A DNA stretch of 64,000 nucleotides from Teretinema zuelzerae (GTDB lineage Bacteria > Spirochaetota > Spirochaetia > Treponematales > Treponemataceae). Position numbers and translations under genes: made by a program. Position 1 is the first letter of the stretch; every line of letters starts with the position of its first letter. Shown here one piece after another: positions 19,749-27,097 of the stretch. The DNA is taken from assembly GCF_021021555.1 (NCBI RefSeq), contig NZ_JAINWA010000001.1, positions 1,426,001 to 1,490,000 of the forward strand, in the 5' to 3' direction. The notes beneath the pieces were generated by a model, which worked only from the letters and a program-made list of their open reading frames with translations, was not told where the DNA came from and made no database searches.

Positions 19749-20609
19749 ATGAAACGCATACTCATCGTCACCGGCGCGAGCTCGGGGCTCGGCCGCCAAT
19801 TCGCAAAACAGCTTTCAGCGTCGAGAGACGCCGATGAAATATGGCTCATCGCGCGCAGAAACGACCTCCTGCAGGAGGTCGCGCAGGAACTGAACGCCGA
19901 TCACGCAGACGAAATCCTCCCCCGGAACGCGCGCAAAACCGCGGTCGCCGGAAAACGGCCCGCGCCGCGAACCTTCCCGCTCGATCTTGCGGGAACCCGG
20001 GGAGTCAAAGACTTTGCCCGCCTGCTCGCGTCTGAGTCGGAAGCCGCGGGACCGGAAGGACTCCGCATCGAAGCCCTCGTGAACAACGCGGGATACGGCA
20101 CCTACGGCGCCTTCATGGACACCGACATAGACCGCCAGCTCGAAATGGTCGAGCTCAACTCGGTGAGCCTTACCGGAATCTGCCACTACGCGATCCCGCA
20201 TATGGGAGAAGGCTCCCTCCTTATCAACGTCGCCAGCCTCGCTTCCTTCATCCCGCTCGGAAACTTCGCCGTGTACGGCGCCACGAAGGCCTACGTGCTC
20301 AGCTTCAGCATCGCGCTCGCCGCGGAAATAGCGGACCGGGGAATCTTCGTCTCCACCCTCTGCCCCGGCCCGGTGGACACCGAATTTGCCCGCGTCGCCT
20401 CCAACGGCGCGCGCAAAACCGTAGTCGACGGAAAAGACCCCCGCAAGGTAGTCGCCCACTGCCTCAGCCGAAGCGCCAAAGGCAAACGAATCTCGATCAT
20501 GGCGCCCAAATGGAAGTTCAAAGCCTTCATGAGCCGCTTCGTCGGAAGATACTTTTTTGCCCGCTGGTCTTTCATCCACGAAAAGCGCCCCTCCAACCCC
20601 AAGGCGTAA
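19749..20609 (+). CDS. Short-chain dehydrogenase/reductase (SDR)
   Basis: The product is 286 residues with all classical SDR motifs: the nucleotide-binding TGASSGLG at the N-terminus, NNAGYG, a catalytic Ser in the INVASLAS segment, YGATK with the catalytic Tyr and Lys, and PGPVDTEF after the active site. It should be a cytosolic NAD(P)(H)-dependent oxidoreductase; the substrate cannot be predicted. An insertion rich in Arg and Ala follows the second strand (about 55-85). I chose the second ATG because a -10 box overlaps the first ATG at 19740 and the TGASSGLG motif then sits at the usual distance. The next gene begins 12 nt downstream. Confidence 0.85.
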   Translation: MKRILIVTGASSGLGRQFAKQLSASRDADEIWLIARRNDLLQEVAQELNADHADEILPRNARKTAVAGKRPAPRTFPLDLAGTRGVKDFARLLASESEAAGPEGLRIEALVNNAGYGTYGAFMDTDIDRQLEMVELNSVSLTGICHYAIPHMGEGSLLINVASLASFIPLGNFAVYGATKAYVLSFSIALAAEIADRGIFVSTLCPGPVDTEFARVASNGARKTVVDGKDPRKVVAHCLSRSAKGKRISIMAPKWKFKAFMSRFVGRYFFARWSFIHEKRPSNPKA

Positions 20610-20621
20610 AGGAAGAAACCG

Positions 20622-21341
20622 ATGCTCTCCAAACTACCGGCCTGGGTAGGAATCGGCGCGTTTCTGCTCGCCTTCGCGGGCGGCGCGATTAACGTCGTCA
20701 TGATTCTCGGCCCGCTCGCCGTTCCGGTTTCCCACCTCACCGGGAATTCCTCCAACCGCGCGATCGACCTCGCGCGCGCGAATATCAGCGAAGCGGCGCA
20801 CCTCTTTCTGTTAATCGCGGCCTTCATCGGGGGCTCCGTCCTGAGCGGTTTCATCATCCGGGACTCCAGCCTCAAACTCGGCAGACGATACGGCTTCAGC
20901 CTCCTCGTCGAAACCCTGCTCATCGTTTGCGCCTGGAGCCTCTACGAAGCGGCCCCCGCGCCGGCCCAGCTCATCCTCTCCGCGGCCTGCGGCCTGCAAA
21001 ACGCGATGGCCACCACCTACTCCGGCGCCGTAGTCCGGACGACCCATCTTACCGGCATCTACACCGACCTCGGCATCCTCATCGGCAACCGCATGGCCGG
21101 CATCAAGCCTCCCAAAAAAAAGGTAAAACTCTTCGCGGCCCTCATTTCGGGCTTCCTTGCAGGCGGCTTGTGCGCAGCCCTCGCCCACCCCTTCTGGGGC
21201 CGGAATGCGCTCTTCCTCTCGGCCTCGGTCACCTTCTCCATGGCACTCGCCTACTTCGTCTATCGCGCCGTTTCCAAACACGCGCACCGCGCCGAACTCC
21301 TCGCCGAACTCGCGGCGGAAACAGAATCGGAACCGCGATAA
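20622..21341 (+). CDS. YoaK/DUF1275 family membrane protein
   Basis: The product is 239 residues with about six hydrophobic helices. It matches the YoaK (DUF1275) family in its start ([11 protein letters not shown]), in CGLQNAM in the middle and in the [15 protein letters not shown] signature. The family consists of inner-membrane proteins of unknown biochemical role. The start follows AAAGGAAG with good spacing. It lies 12 nt after the SDR gene and probably shares its transcript. Two strong hairpins follow it. Confidence 0.8.
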   Translation: MLSKLPAWVGIGAFLLAFAGGAINVVMILGPLAVPVSHLTGNSSNRAIDLARANISEAAHLFLLIAAFIGGSVLSGFIIRDSSLKLGRRYGFSLLVETLLIVCAWSLYEAAPAPAQLILSAACGLQNAMATTYSGAVVRTTHLTGIYTDLGILIGNRMAGIKPPKKKVKLFAALISGFLAGGLCAALAHPFWGRNALFLSASVTFSMALAYFVYRAVSKHAHRAELLAELAAETESEPR

Positions 21342-21347
21342 TACCAA

Positions 21348-21437
21348 GCCGGGGGGAAGAGACTGCCTCGCGGCAGCCTCAGCCTTCCCCCCCGGCCGCG
21401 CCTCCTCGGTCCCGGCAAGGACCGTCCCTGCCGGGAC
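21348..21437 (+). other. Two strong intergenic RNA hairpins
   Basis: A long stem pairs a GCCGGGGGGAAG arm (21348-21359) with a C-rich arm ending at 21396, enclosing a second stem CTGCC/GGCAG. A separate 9-bp perfect stem pairs 21409-21417 with 21429-21437. There is no U-tract, so this is not a classical terminator; it may stop or protect the yoaK-type transcript, or be a structured RNA. Confidence 0.5.
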
Positions 21438-21506
21438 TATCCCTTCCGGGCCCTTGCGGGGTCGCGGCCTCCCCCTTCTTCCGCTTTCCGCGTGAAGCTT
21501 CACCGT

Positions 21507-21536
21507 TTGACAGCCTTAAGCCTGGTCGATTAGACT
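21507..21536 (+). promoter_or_regulatory. MCP promoter with TAGACT -10 box
   Basis: TTGACA, an 18-nt spacer and TAGACT precede the MCP at 21575. Both boxes and the spacing are identical to those of the che-operon promoter at 42329-42358. Confidence 0.6.
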
Positions 21537-21574
21537 TAACGTCACAAGCGAAAGCTGCACAGGCGGGTTCAAAA

Positions 21575-23197
21575 ATGAGTATGGAAAGTTTCTTCACCTC
21601 TTCGTTTTCCGGCAAAAGTTTCATCGAAAAAAGCAAGGCGCGCGTTTTCTTCTATTACAGCCTTTTCATGTACGCCGCGCTCGCTATGCTGATTCTCCTG
21701 TACAGCACGATGCCCATCCCGCCGCACATCGCCCGAAAGGGCTTCATCGGAGCGGTGCTTATCATCCTGCTCGTAACCCTCAGCCTTTTCGCCCTCCGGA
21801 AAGGCCGTTTGACCCTCGCCGTCTGGGTGTACGCCCTGCCCACCATTCTGGCGGTCTCGGCTCTCAGGCTCCTGAACTCGCCCGGAGCTCCGGAAACGGC
21901 GTTCAGCACCTACATCTTTTACATGCCCTATCTCATCGTATTCGTCGCGGTATTCGGAAACCGCTGGCAAACGGTGTGCACTACCGCCTTTTTCTTTCTG
22001 ACCAACTGGGCTACCTGGTTCCTCGTGCGCGGCGTTCCGGGAGAAATCGGCACCGGCATTCACACGGGCATCGTAAACAGTTCGCTTGGACTCCTGACCA
22101 CCGGCATTGTTTCGGTCTCGCTGATCAACATCGTGGATAAATATATCAGCCAGATGCGCAGCGAAGCGGACGAATCCCAGCGCAAGCTGGAGCGAATCCG
22201 CGCCGCCATGGAAATCGCCCACGACGGCGTGCACGTAGGCCATACCCTGGTATCCGAATCGGGCGCCATGCAAACGGCCGCCGAGTTGATCGAACGCGAA
22301 ATAGCCGGCATCCGTGACGAAATGCTCTCCCTCCGCTCGGACGCCGAGCGCACCGCGGACGCGAACGCCGGAGTCGTCGCCTCCACGGAAACCCTGTCGC
22401 GCTCCACCCAGGGATACCACGCCATAACGGAACAGGCCTCCTCGGCCGTCGTTGAAATGACCGCATCAATAGAAAACATCTCGGCGGTATCCTCAAAAAG
22501 CGGAACGGGAATCGAGCTTCTCTCCAAATCGGTCGCCGCCGGAATCGAAACGGCGGAAACCTCCGCTCATACGATAGCCTCGCTCACGGAAAGCAGCGAA
22601 GCCCTTCAGGAAGTAGTCGCCGTCATCGGCGCCATCTCGAGCCAGACGAACCTGCTCGCGATGAACGCCGCCATAGAAGCCGCCCACGCGGGAGAAAGCG
22701 GCAAGGGTTTCGCCGTCGTCGCCGAAGAAATCAGGCGCCTCGCGGAAGAAACCGCGACGAACAGCAAAACCATCGAAGACGGACTGAGAACCTTCTTCGG
22801 CAAGATCAATCTCGCGGAAGAATCGAACCGCCATATCGGAGAAGCCTTCAGGGAAATCGGGAATGCGATATCGGCGACCCGCTCGGCCTTCGACGAAATC
22901 AGCTCGGGAATGAAGGAACTCGCCTACGGAACCGGGGAAATCAACAGTTCCGTCTCGGACGTAGTCGCCTCCTCGCGCGACATGTCGGATTCCATCAAGA
23001 AGATGAACTCCATGATCGCGGACAACGCGGGAGCGGTCGGATCCCTGCGCGAAAAAAGCGCGAGCGCCCTGTCCCGCCTCGATTCCATCACCGCGTCCTT
23101 CCGCGACATCCTCTCCCGCGCGGAAAACGTCCGCTCCCTCGGCAAAAAAAGCGACGAAGTCATCCACGACCTCGACGAATCGATCAAGGCTATCTAA
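21575..23197 (+). CDS. Methyl-accepting chemotaxis protein with multi-pass membrane sensor, no HAMP
   Basis: The product is 540 residues. The open frame continues upstream through the yoaK-type gene in another frame; I start at the ATG at 21575 because the N-terminal membrane domain begins there. About six membrane helices (20-190) with very short loops replace the usual periplasmic sensor, and no HAMP domain follows. The cytoplasmic signalling domain carries the hairpin tip [18 protein letters not shown] and the [15 protein letters not shown] segment, which binds CheA and CheW. It probably senses something in the membrane or cytosol. The C-terminus has no CheR-binding pentapeptide. Confidence 0.85.
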   Translation: MSMESFFTSSFSGKSFIEKSKARVFFYYSLFMYAALAMLILLYSTMPIPPHIARKGFIGAVLIILLVTLSLFALRKGRLTLAVWVYALPTILAVSALRLLNSPGAPETAFSTYIFYMPYLIVFVAVFGNRWQTVCTTAFFFLTNWATWFLVRGVPGEIGTGIHTGIVNSSLGLLTTGIVSVSLINIVDKYISQMRSEADESQRKLERIRAAMEIAHDGVHVGHTLVSESGAMQTAAELIEREIAGIRDEMLSLRSDAERTADANAGVVASTETLSRSTQGYHAITEQASSAVVEMTASIENISAVSSKSGTGIELLSKSVAAGIETAETSAHTIASLTESSEALQEVVAVIGAISSQTNLLAMNAAIEAAHAGESGKGFAVVAEEIRRLAEETATNSKTIEDGLRTFFGKINLAEESNRHIGEAFREIGNAISATRSAFDEISSGMKELAYGTGEINSSVSDVVASSRDMSDSIKKMNSMIADNAGAVGSLREKSASALSRLDSITASFRDILSRAENVRSLGKKSDEVIHDLDESIKAI

Positions 23198-23227
23198 AGA
23201 CAGCCGAAAGGCGGCTCTCTGCTGAGG

Positions 23228-24310
23228 TTATTCCTGCAAGTGCTGGAAGAGCGAGTCGTTCAAGTAGAAGTTCTCCTTCCCAATCTTGTGCTTTGAAACA
23301 AGTCCAATCTCTACAAGATCATCGAGGTACTTTGAGGCTGTTTTTCGGGTAACGCCTAAATCGCGAACAAGGTAGTCGATCTTCGTGTAGGGATGCCGAA
23401 ACAGGTTGTTTAACAGCTCGTGGCTGTACATCTTTGGATGTTCAGTCTTGAGCTTTTGCTTGTAGTCCTGCATGAGTTTTTTTATTCCGTGAATCAAGAG
23501 AGTTGTCTGCCGCGATGTTTGTTCAACGCCGCCTATCATGTAAAGAAGCCAGGGCTCCCAGTTTCGCGTATCACGGACATCCTGTAAAAGGCGATAGTAT
23601 TCGACCTTCGACTGATTGATGTAGCGTGAAAGATAGAGGATAGGGCTTCCCAGGAGACCCTCTTTGACAAGATAGAGGATGTTGAGGACCCGCCCGGTGC
23701 GTCCGTTGCCGTCGTAAAAGGGATGGATGCTTTCGATCTGGTGATGGATGAGCGCCATCTTGGTCAGGGCGTCAAAGTCCGCGAGTTCGTTCCGATTAAG
23801 GAACTCTTCGAGGTTGCTCATGAGGAGGAGGATGTCGTCGGGGTGTTGAGGAGGCGTGTACACTGTAGCACCAGTCGCCTCGTTTTTGAGTTCGGTTCCC
23901 GGTAGCTTACGAAACCCGGCTCGATTCTCCTCGATGATAGATTGGACTTCGAGAATATCTCTCAAGGTGATGAGCCCTGTCGCTGTAACCCGATCGCAGG
24001 TCCTTTGCAAGGCGTGTGCGTAGGCGTGGACTTCCTTTGCGGCTATGGTTTGATACTTGTGTTCAAAGTTGTCGGACTGATAGAGATCGTCTTGCGTCGT
24101 AATGATGTTTTCTATTGCCGAACTATCCTTCGCTTCTTGCAGAGATAACGTGTTGATAAGAATATCTTGATTGGGCATCGATTCTGCGGTTGCCTTCAGT
24201 TCGGCAAGGGCTTGGTGAGCCGTCGCCAGTTTCTTGAGAACCGCCTTGGTTTCGATATCGCCGACTTGTTCGAGCCTTTCCGGAAAAAATGACGCGTTCA
24301 GTCTTCCCAT
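23228..24310 (-). CDS. Fic family protein (AMP-transferase type) with C-terminal winged helix
   Basis: The product is 360 residues. The Fic motif HPFYDGNGRTGR (about residues 196-207) is complete, including the catalytic His and the nucleotide-binding Asn and Arg residues. An inhibitory motif of the S/TxxxE(G/N) type (SSAIEN, about residue 63) precedes it, which makes this a self-inhibited class II Fic protein. The last 80 or so residues look like a winged helix (DYLVRDLGVTRKTASKYLDDL). Such proteins attach AMP to target proteins; the target is unknown. The gene appears less GC-rich than its neighbours, consistent with acquisition. Three related motifs flank its promoter, suggesting autoregulation through the winged helix. 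It converges with the upstream MCP gene. Confidence 0.88.
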   Translation of the reverse strand: MGRLNASFFPERLEQVGDIETKAVLKKLATAHQALAELKATAESMPNQDILINTLSLQEAKDSSAIENIITTQDDLYQSDNFEHKYQTIAAKEVHAYAHALQRTCDRVTATGLITLRDILEVQSIIEENRAGFRKLPGTELKNEATGATVYTPPQHPDDILLLMSNLEEFLNRNELADFDALTKMALIHHQIESIHPFYDGNGRTGRVLNILYLVKEGLLGSPILYLSRYINQSKVEYYRLLQDVRDTRNWEPWLLYMIGGVEQTSRQTTLLIHGIKKLMQDYKQKLKTEHPKMYSHELLNNLFRHPYTKIDYLVRDLGVTRKTASKYLDDLVEIGLVSKHKIGKENFYLNDSLFQHLQE

Positions 24311-24321
24311 ATTAGTTTCCT

Positions 24322-24393
24322 CGTGGGTAAAAAACCAGAAAATATACCCGCATCATAGCACACGTGGGTCAAAATGTCGATTTTTTACCCATG
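24322..24393 (-). promoter_or_regulatory. fic promoter flanked by three GTGGGTAAAA-type operators
   Basis: On the minus strand TCGACA (24375-24380), a 17-nt spacer and TATGAT (24352-24357) form a good promoter. Variants of CGTGGGTMAAAA occur on the plus strand at 24322-24336 and 24363-24375 and inverted at 24381-24393. The latter two form an inverted repeat over the -35 box; the first lies between the -10 box and the start codon. The layout fits repression by a dimer, probably the Fic protein itself. Confidence 0.6.
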
Positions 24394-24475
24394 ACTTATT
24401 TCATTAAACCTTCTTGACCACAAAGGCAGCCACCAGAAAATGAAAGCGTTCTTGTACGACTGCGGCTGTTCTTCG

Positions 24476-24553
24476 GGGGAATGCGGCTTCCGGGTCGCCG
24501 CTGCATCAGCTCGCGGCAAGGAGTCGTTCAGCCCTTCGAATCCCCTATTCTCC
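24476..24553 (+). other. Possible tRNA-like remnant
   Basis: GGGGAAT at 24476 and ATTCTCC at 24547-24553 could form the same 7-bp acceptor stem, with its G-U pair, as the tRNA-Ala encoded nearby on the other strand; a TTCGAATCC T-loop-like segment precedes the 3' arm. The D, anticodon and T stems do not fold properly, so at most it is decayed. Confidence 0.3.
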
Positions 24554-24558
24554 TTATC

Positions 24559-24605
24559 GTTAAAATAAAAAAAGCCGTCCTTGTGGACGGCTTTTTTATT
24601 TTAAC
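24559..24605 (-). terminator. Bidirectional intrinsic terminator after tRNA-Ala
   Basis: An AAGCCGTCC/GGACGGCTT stem with a TTGT loop is flanked by A and T runs on both sides, making the whole element a near-perfect palindrome of about 46 nt. It lies directly at the 3' end of the tRNA. Confidence 0.85.
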
Positions 24606-24678
24606 TGGAGAATACCGGATTCGAACCGGTGACCTATTGATTGCGAACCAATCGCTCTACCAACTGAGCTAATTCCCC
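24606..24678 (-). tRNA. tRNA-Ala (anticodon CGC)
   Basis: The 73-nt gene folds as a full cloverleaf. The acceptor stem is GGGGAAT/ATTCTCC with the G3-U70 pair that identifies alanine tRNAs; the D arm is GCTC/GAGC; the anticodon stem is ATTGG/TCAAT with loop TTCGCAA (anticodon CGC); there is a five-base variable loop and a T arm ACCGG/CCGGT with TTCGAAT. The discriminator base is A, and CCA is not encoded. It reads the codon GCG. Confidence 0.92.
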
Positions 24679-24690
24679 GCTGTTGTTCAA

Positions 24691-24719
24691 ATACTATCTG
24701 AAAGAATTGAGAAAATCAA
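24691..24719 (-). promoter_or_regulatory. tRNA-Ala promoter
   Basis: TTGATT, a 17-nt spacer and TAGTAT lie on the minus strand, 12 nt before the mature tRNA 5' end. Confidence 0.6.
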
Positions 24720-24729
24720 GTGGGATATT

Positions 24730-24758
24730 TTGCATAGGGCATAAAACGCTGTTATTAT
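24730..24758 (+). promoter_or_regulatory. Promoter of the META lipoprotein gene
   Basis: TTGCAT, 17 nt and TATTAT, with a TG extension before the -10 box. The box ends 7 nt before the ATG at 24766 and no ribosome site is present, so the mRNA is probably leaderless. Confidence 0.6.
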
Positions 24759-24765
24759 ATGAAGC

Positions 24766-25299
24766 ATGAACATCCGCCTTCGTCCCGCCCTCTGCATTAT
24801 TCCGCTGTCGCTCGCGCTCTTCTTCTCGTGCGCGCAGCTTCCTTCGAATAAATCGCCGGAAAAACCCGCGGCCGCGCGCGCCGATAAACCGGCAAAAAGC
24901 TCGAAGGAAAGCATCACAGCGCTATCGGGAAAAACATGGCTTCTCGGCGGCATCCTGCTCGACGCCGGATTCATACCGCTTGAGCCGGGCCACGGCTCGG
25001 ACGCGCGTATGCTGCTGCACCCGGACGGCACGATGGAAGGCTCTACCGGAACAAACCTGTTTTCCGGAACCTGGCATTCGTCTTCAAAATCGGCGGAAAG
25101 CGGCCTGATTACCTTCAAAATCGCCAAAACAACCCGGATGGCGGCGCCGAACGAAATAGCGGCCGCCTTCGAAACCCGATTTCTCCGGCATCTGCAGGAA
25201 ATACGCGCCTTTAAAACAGGAAAGGACTCCGTCCAATTCCGGGGGGAATCGGACACAGTCCTTCTCAAATGGATACATCGGGGCGACTCGGCCTTTTAA
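24766..25299 (+). CDS. META-domain lipoprotein
   Basis: The product is 177 residues. A signal peptide ends in a lipobox (LFFSC), followed by a Lys/Ala/Pro-rich linker (25-50) and a META (HslJ-like) domain starting at ALSGKTWLLGGI. The domain holds the usual lipid-side features: LHPDGTMEGSTGTNLFSGTW, a middle strand ITFKIAKTTRMA and a C-terminal strand DTVLLKW. META proteins sit in the cell envelope and are linked to motility or stress in other bacteria, but no enzymatic function is known. It converges on the phosphofructokinase gene with only 23 nt between them. Confidence 0.8.
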   Translation: MNIRLRPALCIIPLSLALFFSCAQLPSNKSPEKPAAARADKPAKSSKESITALSGKTWLLGGILLDAGFIPLEPGHGSDARMLLHPDGTMEGSTGTNLFSGTWHSSSKSAESGLITFKIAKTTRMAAPNEIAAAFETRFLRHLQEIRAFKTGKDSVQFRGESDTVLLKWIHRGDSAF

Positions 25300-25322
25300 G
25301 GCTGAACCATCCCGCTTCACCG

Positions 25323-26699
25323 TTATTTCTTGGCCTTGCTCCGGTTCAGACTGTTCCGCAAAAACGCTTCCTTGTCGTTCACCATCAGGATCGGCTGGCT
25401 GGTCGCGTCCAGGCAATCCCTCCACAGCGAACCTTCCGGATCGACGTAGTTTCGCTTGTGCGTGACAACCTTGATCGGGAGATGCACGAACTTGTTATGC
25501 ACAAGGCCGATTATCAGCTTGGTTTTTCCGCACATCGCGGCATGGACCGCGTTGTTTCCCAAACGCTCGCAGTAGATCGAGTCGATGGGAGCCGCAGGCG
25601 CAGAGCGGATCTGATAGCTCGGATCGATGTATTTTAGATTGATGTGCATTCCGATCGATTTGAAGTAGGCCGCCATTTTGTCTCGTAAAAAGACTCCGAT
25701 ATCAGCCAGCTTCTTGTTTCCAGAGTCGTCCGTGCCGCCTTCTCCCTCGAGGAGATCCTGGCCGGCGCCTTCGGCGACGACTATGACTGCGTGATGCCGC
25801 TTTCTGAGCCGATCTTCCAGATAATGCAGGAATCCCTTGGGTCCGTCGAGTTCGAACGGCACTTCGGGGATGAGAACGAAATTCGCCTCGTGGCTCGCGA
25901 TGGCGGTATGAGTAGCGATAAAGCCAGACTCCCGGCCCATCAGCTTCACCAATCCGATGCCGTTGATCTGGGAATGCGCCTCCATGTGAGCCGCCGCTAC
26001 TGATTCCGCGGCCTTTACGACGGCGGTGTCGAAACCGAAGGATTTTTGGATGAAGGAAAGGTCGTTATCGACGGTCTTCGGAATGCCCACGACGGATATC
26101 TTCAGCCCGCGCTTCTCGATTTCCTCGGCGATCTCGAGAGACCCGCGCTGGGTGCCGTCGCCTCCGATGATGAACACCATATTGAGATTGAGCTTTTCGA
26201 TAGCGTCGGCGATTTCGACGACCCGGTCGCCGCCGCCGCGCGAAGTGCCCAATATCGAACCGCCGGTTTTGTGGCAATCGTCCACAAGCTCGGGAGTAAG
26301 GGGAAGCGTCTCAAAACCGTATTCCGGCAAAAGGCCTTTGAAGCCGAAGCGGATTCCGGTGATCCGGCGCACGCCGTACCGATGCCAGAGGCATCTGACG
26401 AGGGCTCTGATCACGTCGTTAAGACCGGGACACAGGCCTCCGCAGGTTACGATGGCGGCATGGACATGGCTTGGATTAAAGAAGATATTTTCCCTCGGGC
26501 CGGCTTTTTCCAAGAGCTCGGACTGTTTGCAGGGGCCGACGACCTGATCGATGTAGGCATCGAGCCGATATCGCACGTAATCGTCGTCGCTTACGTAGTT
26601 CGCGATAAAGTCGCCTTCGACATTCGACAACTGGATCGGAGACTTTACCTTGCACGGGCCGAGAGTCTCAATCGTAAAATCGTATGGGGCATCCGACAT
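25323..26699 (-). CDS. 6-phosphofructokinase, TP0108/plant-type clade
   Basis: The product is 458 residues. It phosphorylates fructose 6-phosphate in glycolysis. Recognisable motifs are [12 protein letters not shown] near the N-terminus, GTSRGGGD, the donor site [10 protein letters not shown], the catalytic loop GIPKTVDND and the substrate loop MGRESGFIA. The family is often annotated as pyrophosphate-dependent in spirochaetes. Here the donor-site motif is GGDG (Gly, not the Asp of PPi enzymes) together with the Lys of PKT, the combination found in ATP-using plant and trypanosome enzymes, so ATP is the better prediction. The ATG at 26699 follows GAGGAG. Confidence 0.88.
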   Translation of the reverse strand: MSDAPYDFTIETLGPCKVKSPIQLSNVEGDFIANYVSDDDYVRYRLDAYIDQVVGPCKQSELLEKAGPRENIFFNPSHVHAAIVTCGGLCPGLNDVIRALVRCLWHRYGVRRITGIRFGFKGLLPEYGFETLPLTPELVDDCHKTGGSILGTSRGGGDRVVEIADAIEKLNLNMVFIIGGDGTQRGSLEIAEEIEKRGLKISVVGIPKTVDNDLSFIQKSFGFDTAVVKAAESVAAAHMEAHSQINGIGLVKLMGRESGFIATHTAIASHEANFVLIPEVPFELDGPKGFLHYLEDRLRKRHHAVIVVAEGAGQDLLEGEGGTDDSGNKKLADIGVFLRDKMAAYFKSIGMHINLKYIDPSYQIRSAPAAPIDSIYCERLGNNAVHAAMCGKTKLIIGLVHNKFVHLPIKVVTHKRNYVDPEGSLWRDCLDATSQPILMVNDKEAFLRNSLNRSKAKK

Positions 26700-26764
26700 T
26701 TTACACTCCTCTGAAAGGTCAAGCGAAGCCTGTCCGGCGTTCCGGAGGTTTGCTCGCCTCTTCC

Positions 26765-26793
26765 AGTATATTCTTTTACAAAGGTTGAAACAA
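26765..26793 (-). promoter_or_regulatory. Phosphofructokinase promoter
   Basis: TTGTTT, a 17-nt spacer and TATACT lie on the minus strand, 65 nt before the start codon, in the divergent gap shared with the NfuA gene. Confidence 0.55.
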
Positions 26794-26802
26794 TAGAAGA
26801 AC

Positions 26803-26832
26803 TTGACCCTGCAGTCCTATCGCTGGTATCTT
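26803..26832 (+). promoter_or_regulatory. Promoter of the NfuA-ygiQ pair
   Basis: TTGACC, an 18-nt spacer and TATCTT lie 34 nt before the ATG at 26867. Confidence 0.5.
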
Positions 26833-26866
26833 TTGCCTGAATCAATACCTGTTGGAGGGTTTTTAT

Positions 26867-27091
26867 ATGATGGAAGAAGCGGTTAAAAAGGCCCTTGAAG
26901 ATATTCGTCCCCAGCTCCAGGCCGACGGCGGAGACATCGAGTTCATTTCCGTTTCGGACGACGGAAAAGTGCTGGTCACCCTGACCGGCGCGTGCGGTTC
27001 GTGCCCCATGGCCACCATGACCCTCAAGATGGGCGTGGAAGCGCACTTGAAGAAGACAGTTCCCGGAGTTACCGAGGTTCTCCAGGCGTAA
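26867..27091 (+). CDS. NifU-like (Nfu) iron-sulfur cluster carrier
   Basis: The product is 74 residues and consists of only the NifU C-terminal domain. The cluster-binding CxxC is in GACGSCPMATMTLKMGVE. A dimer would hold one [4Fe-4S] cluster and pass it to client enzymes in the cytosol. The ATG at 26867 sits 7 nt after GGAGGG, better than the in-frame TTG at 26852, which overlaps that site. The next gene, a radical SAM enzyme that itself needs a [4Fe-4S] cluster, begins 6 nt later, which makes it a plausible client. Confidence 0.88.
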   Translation: MMEEAVKKALEDIRPQLQADGGDIEFISVSDDGKVLVTLTGACGSCPMATMTLKMGVEAHLKKTVPGVTEVLQA

Positions 27092-27097
27092 GCCTCC

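Noticed and set aside
24476-24553. Functional second tRNA or tmRNA
   Set aside because: Only the acceptor ends match; the T and anticodon stems do not pair, and no tmRNA start or tag reading frame is present.
24481-24672. 63-codon plus-strand ORF ending in a RIRTGDLL-type peptide
   Set aside because: This peptide is a well-known false translation of the antisense strand of a tRNA gene.
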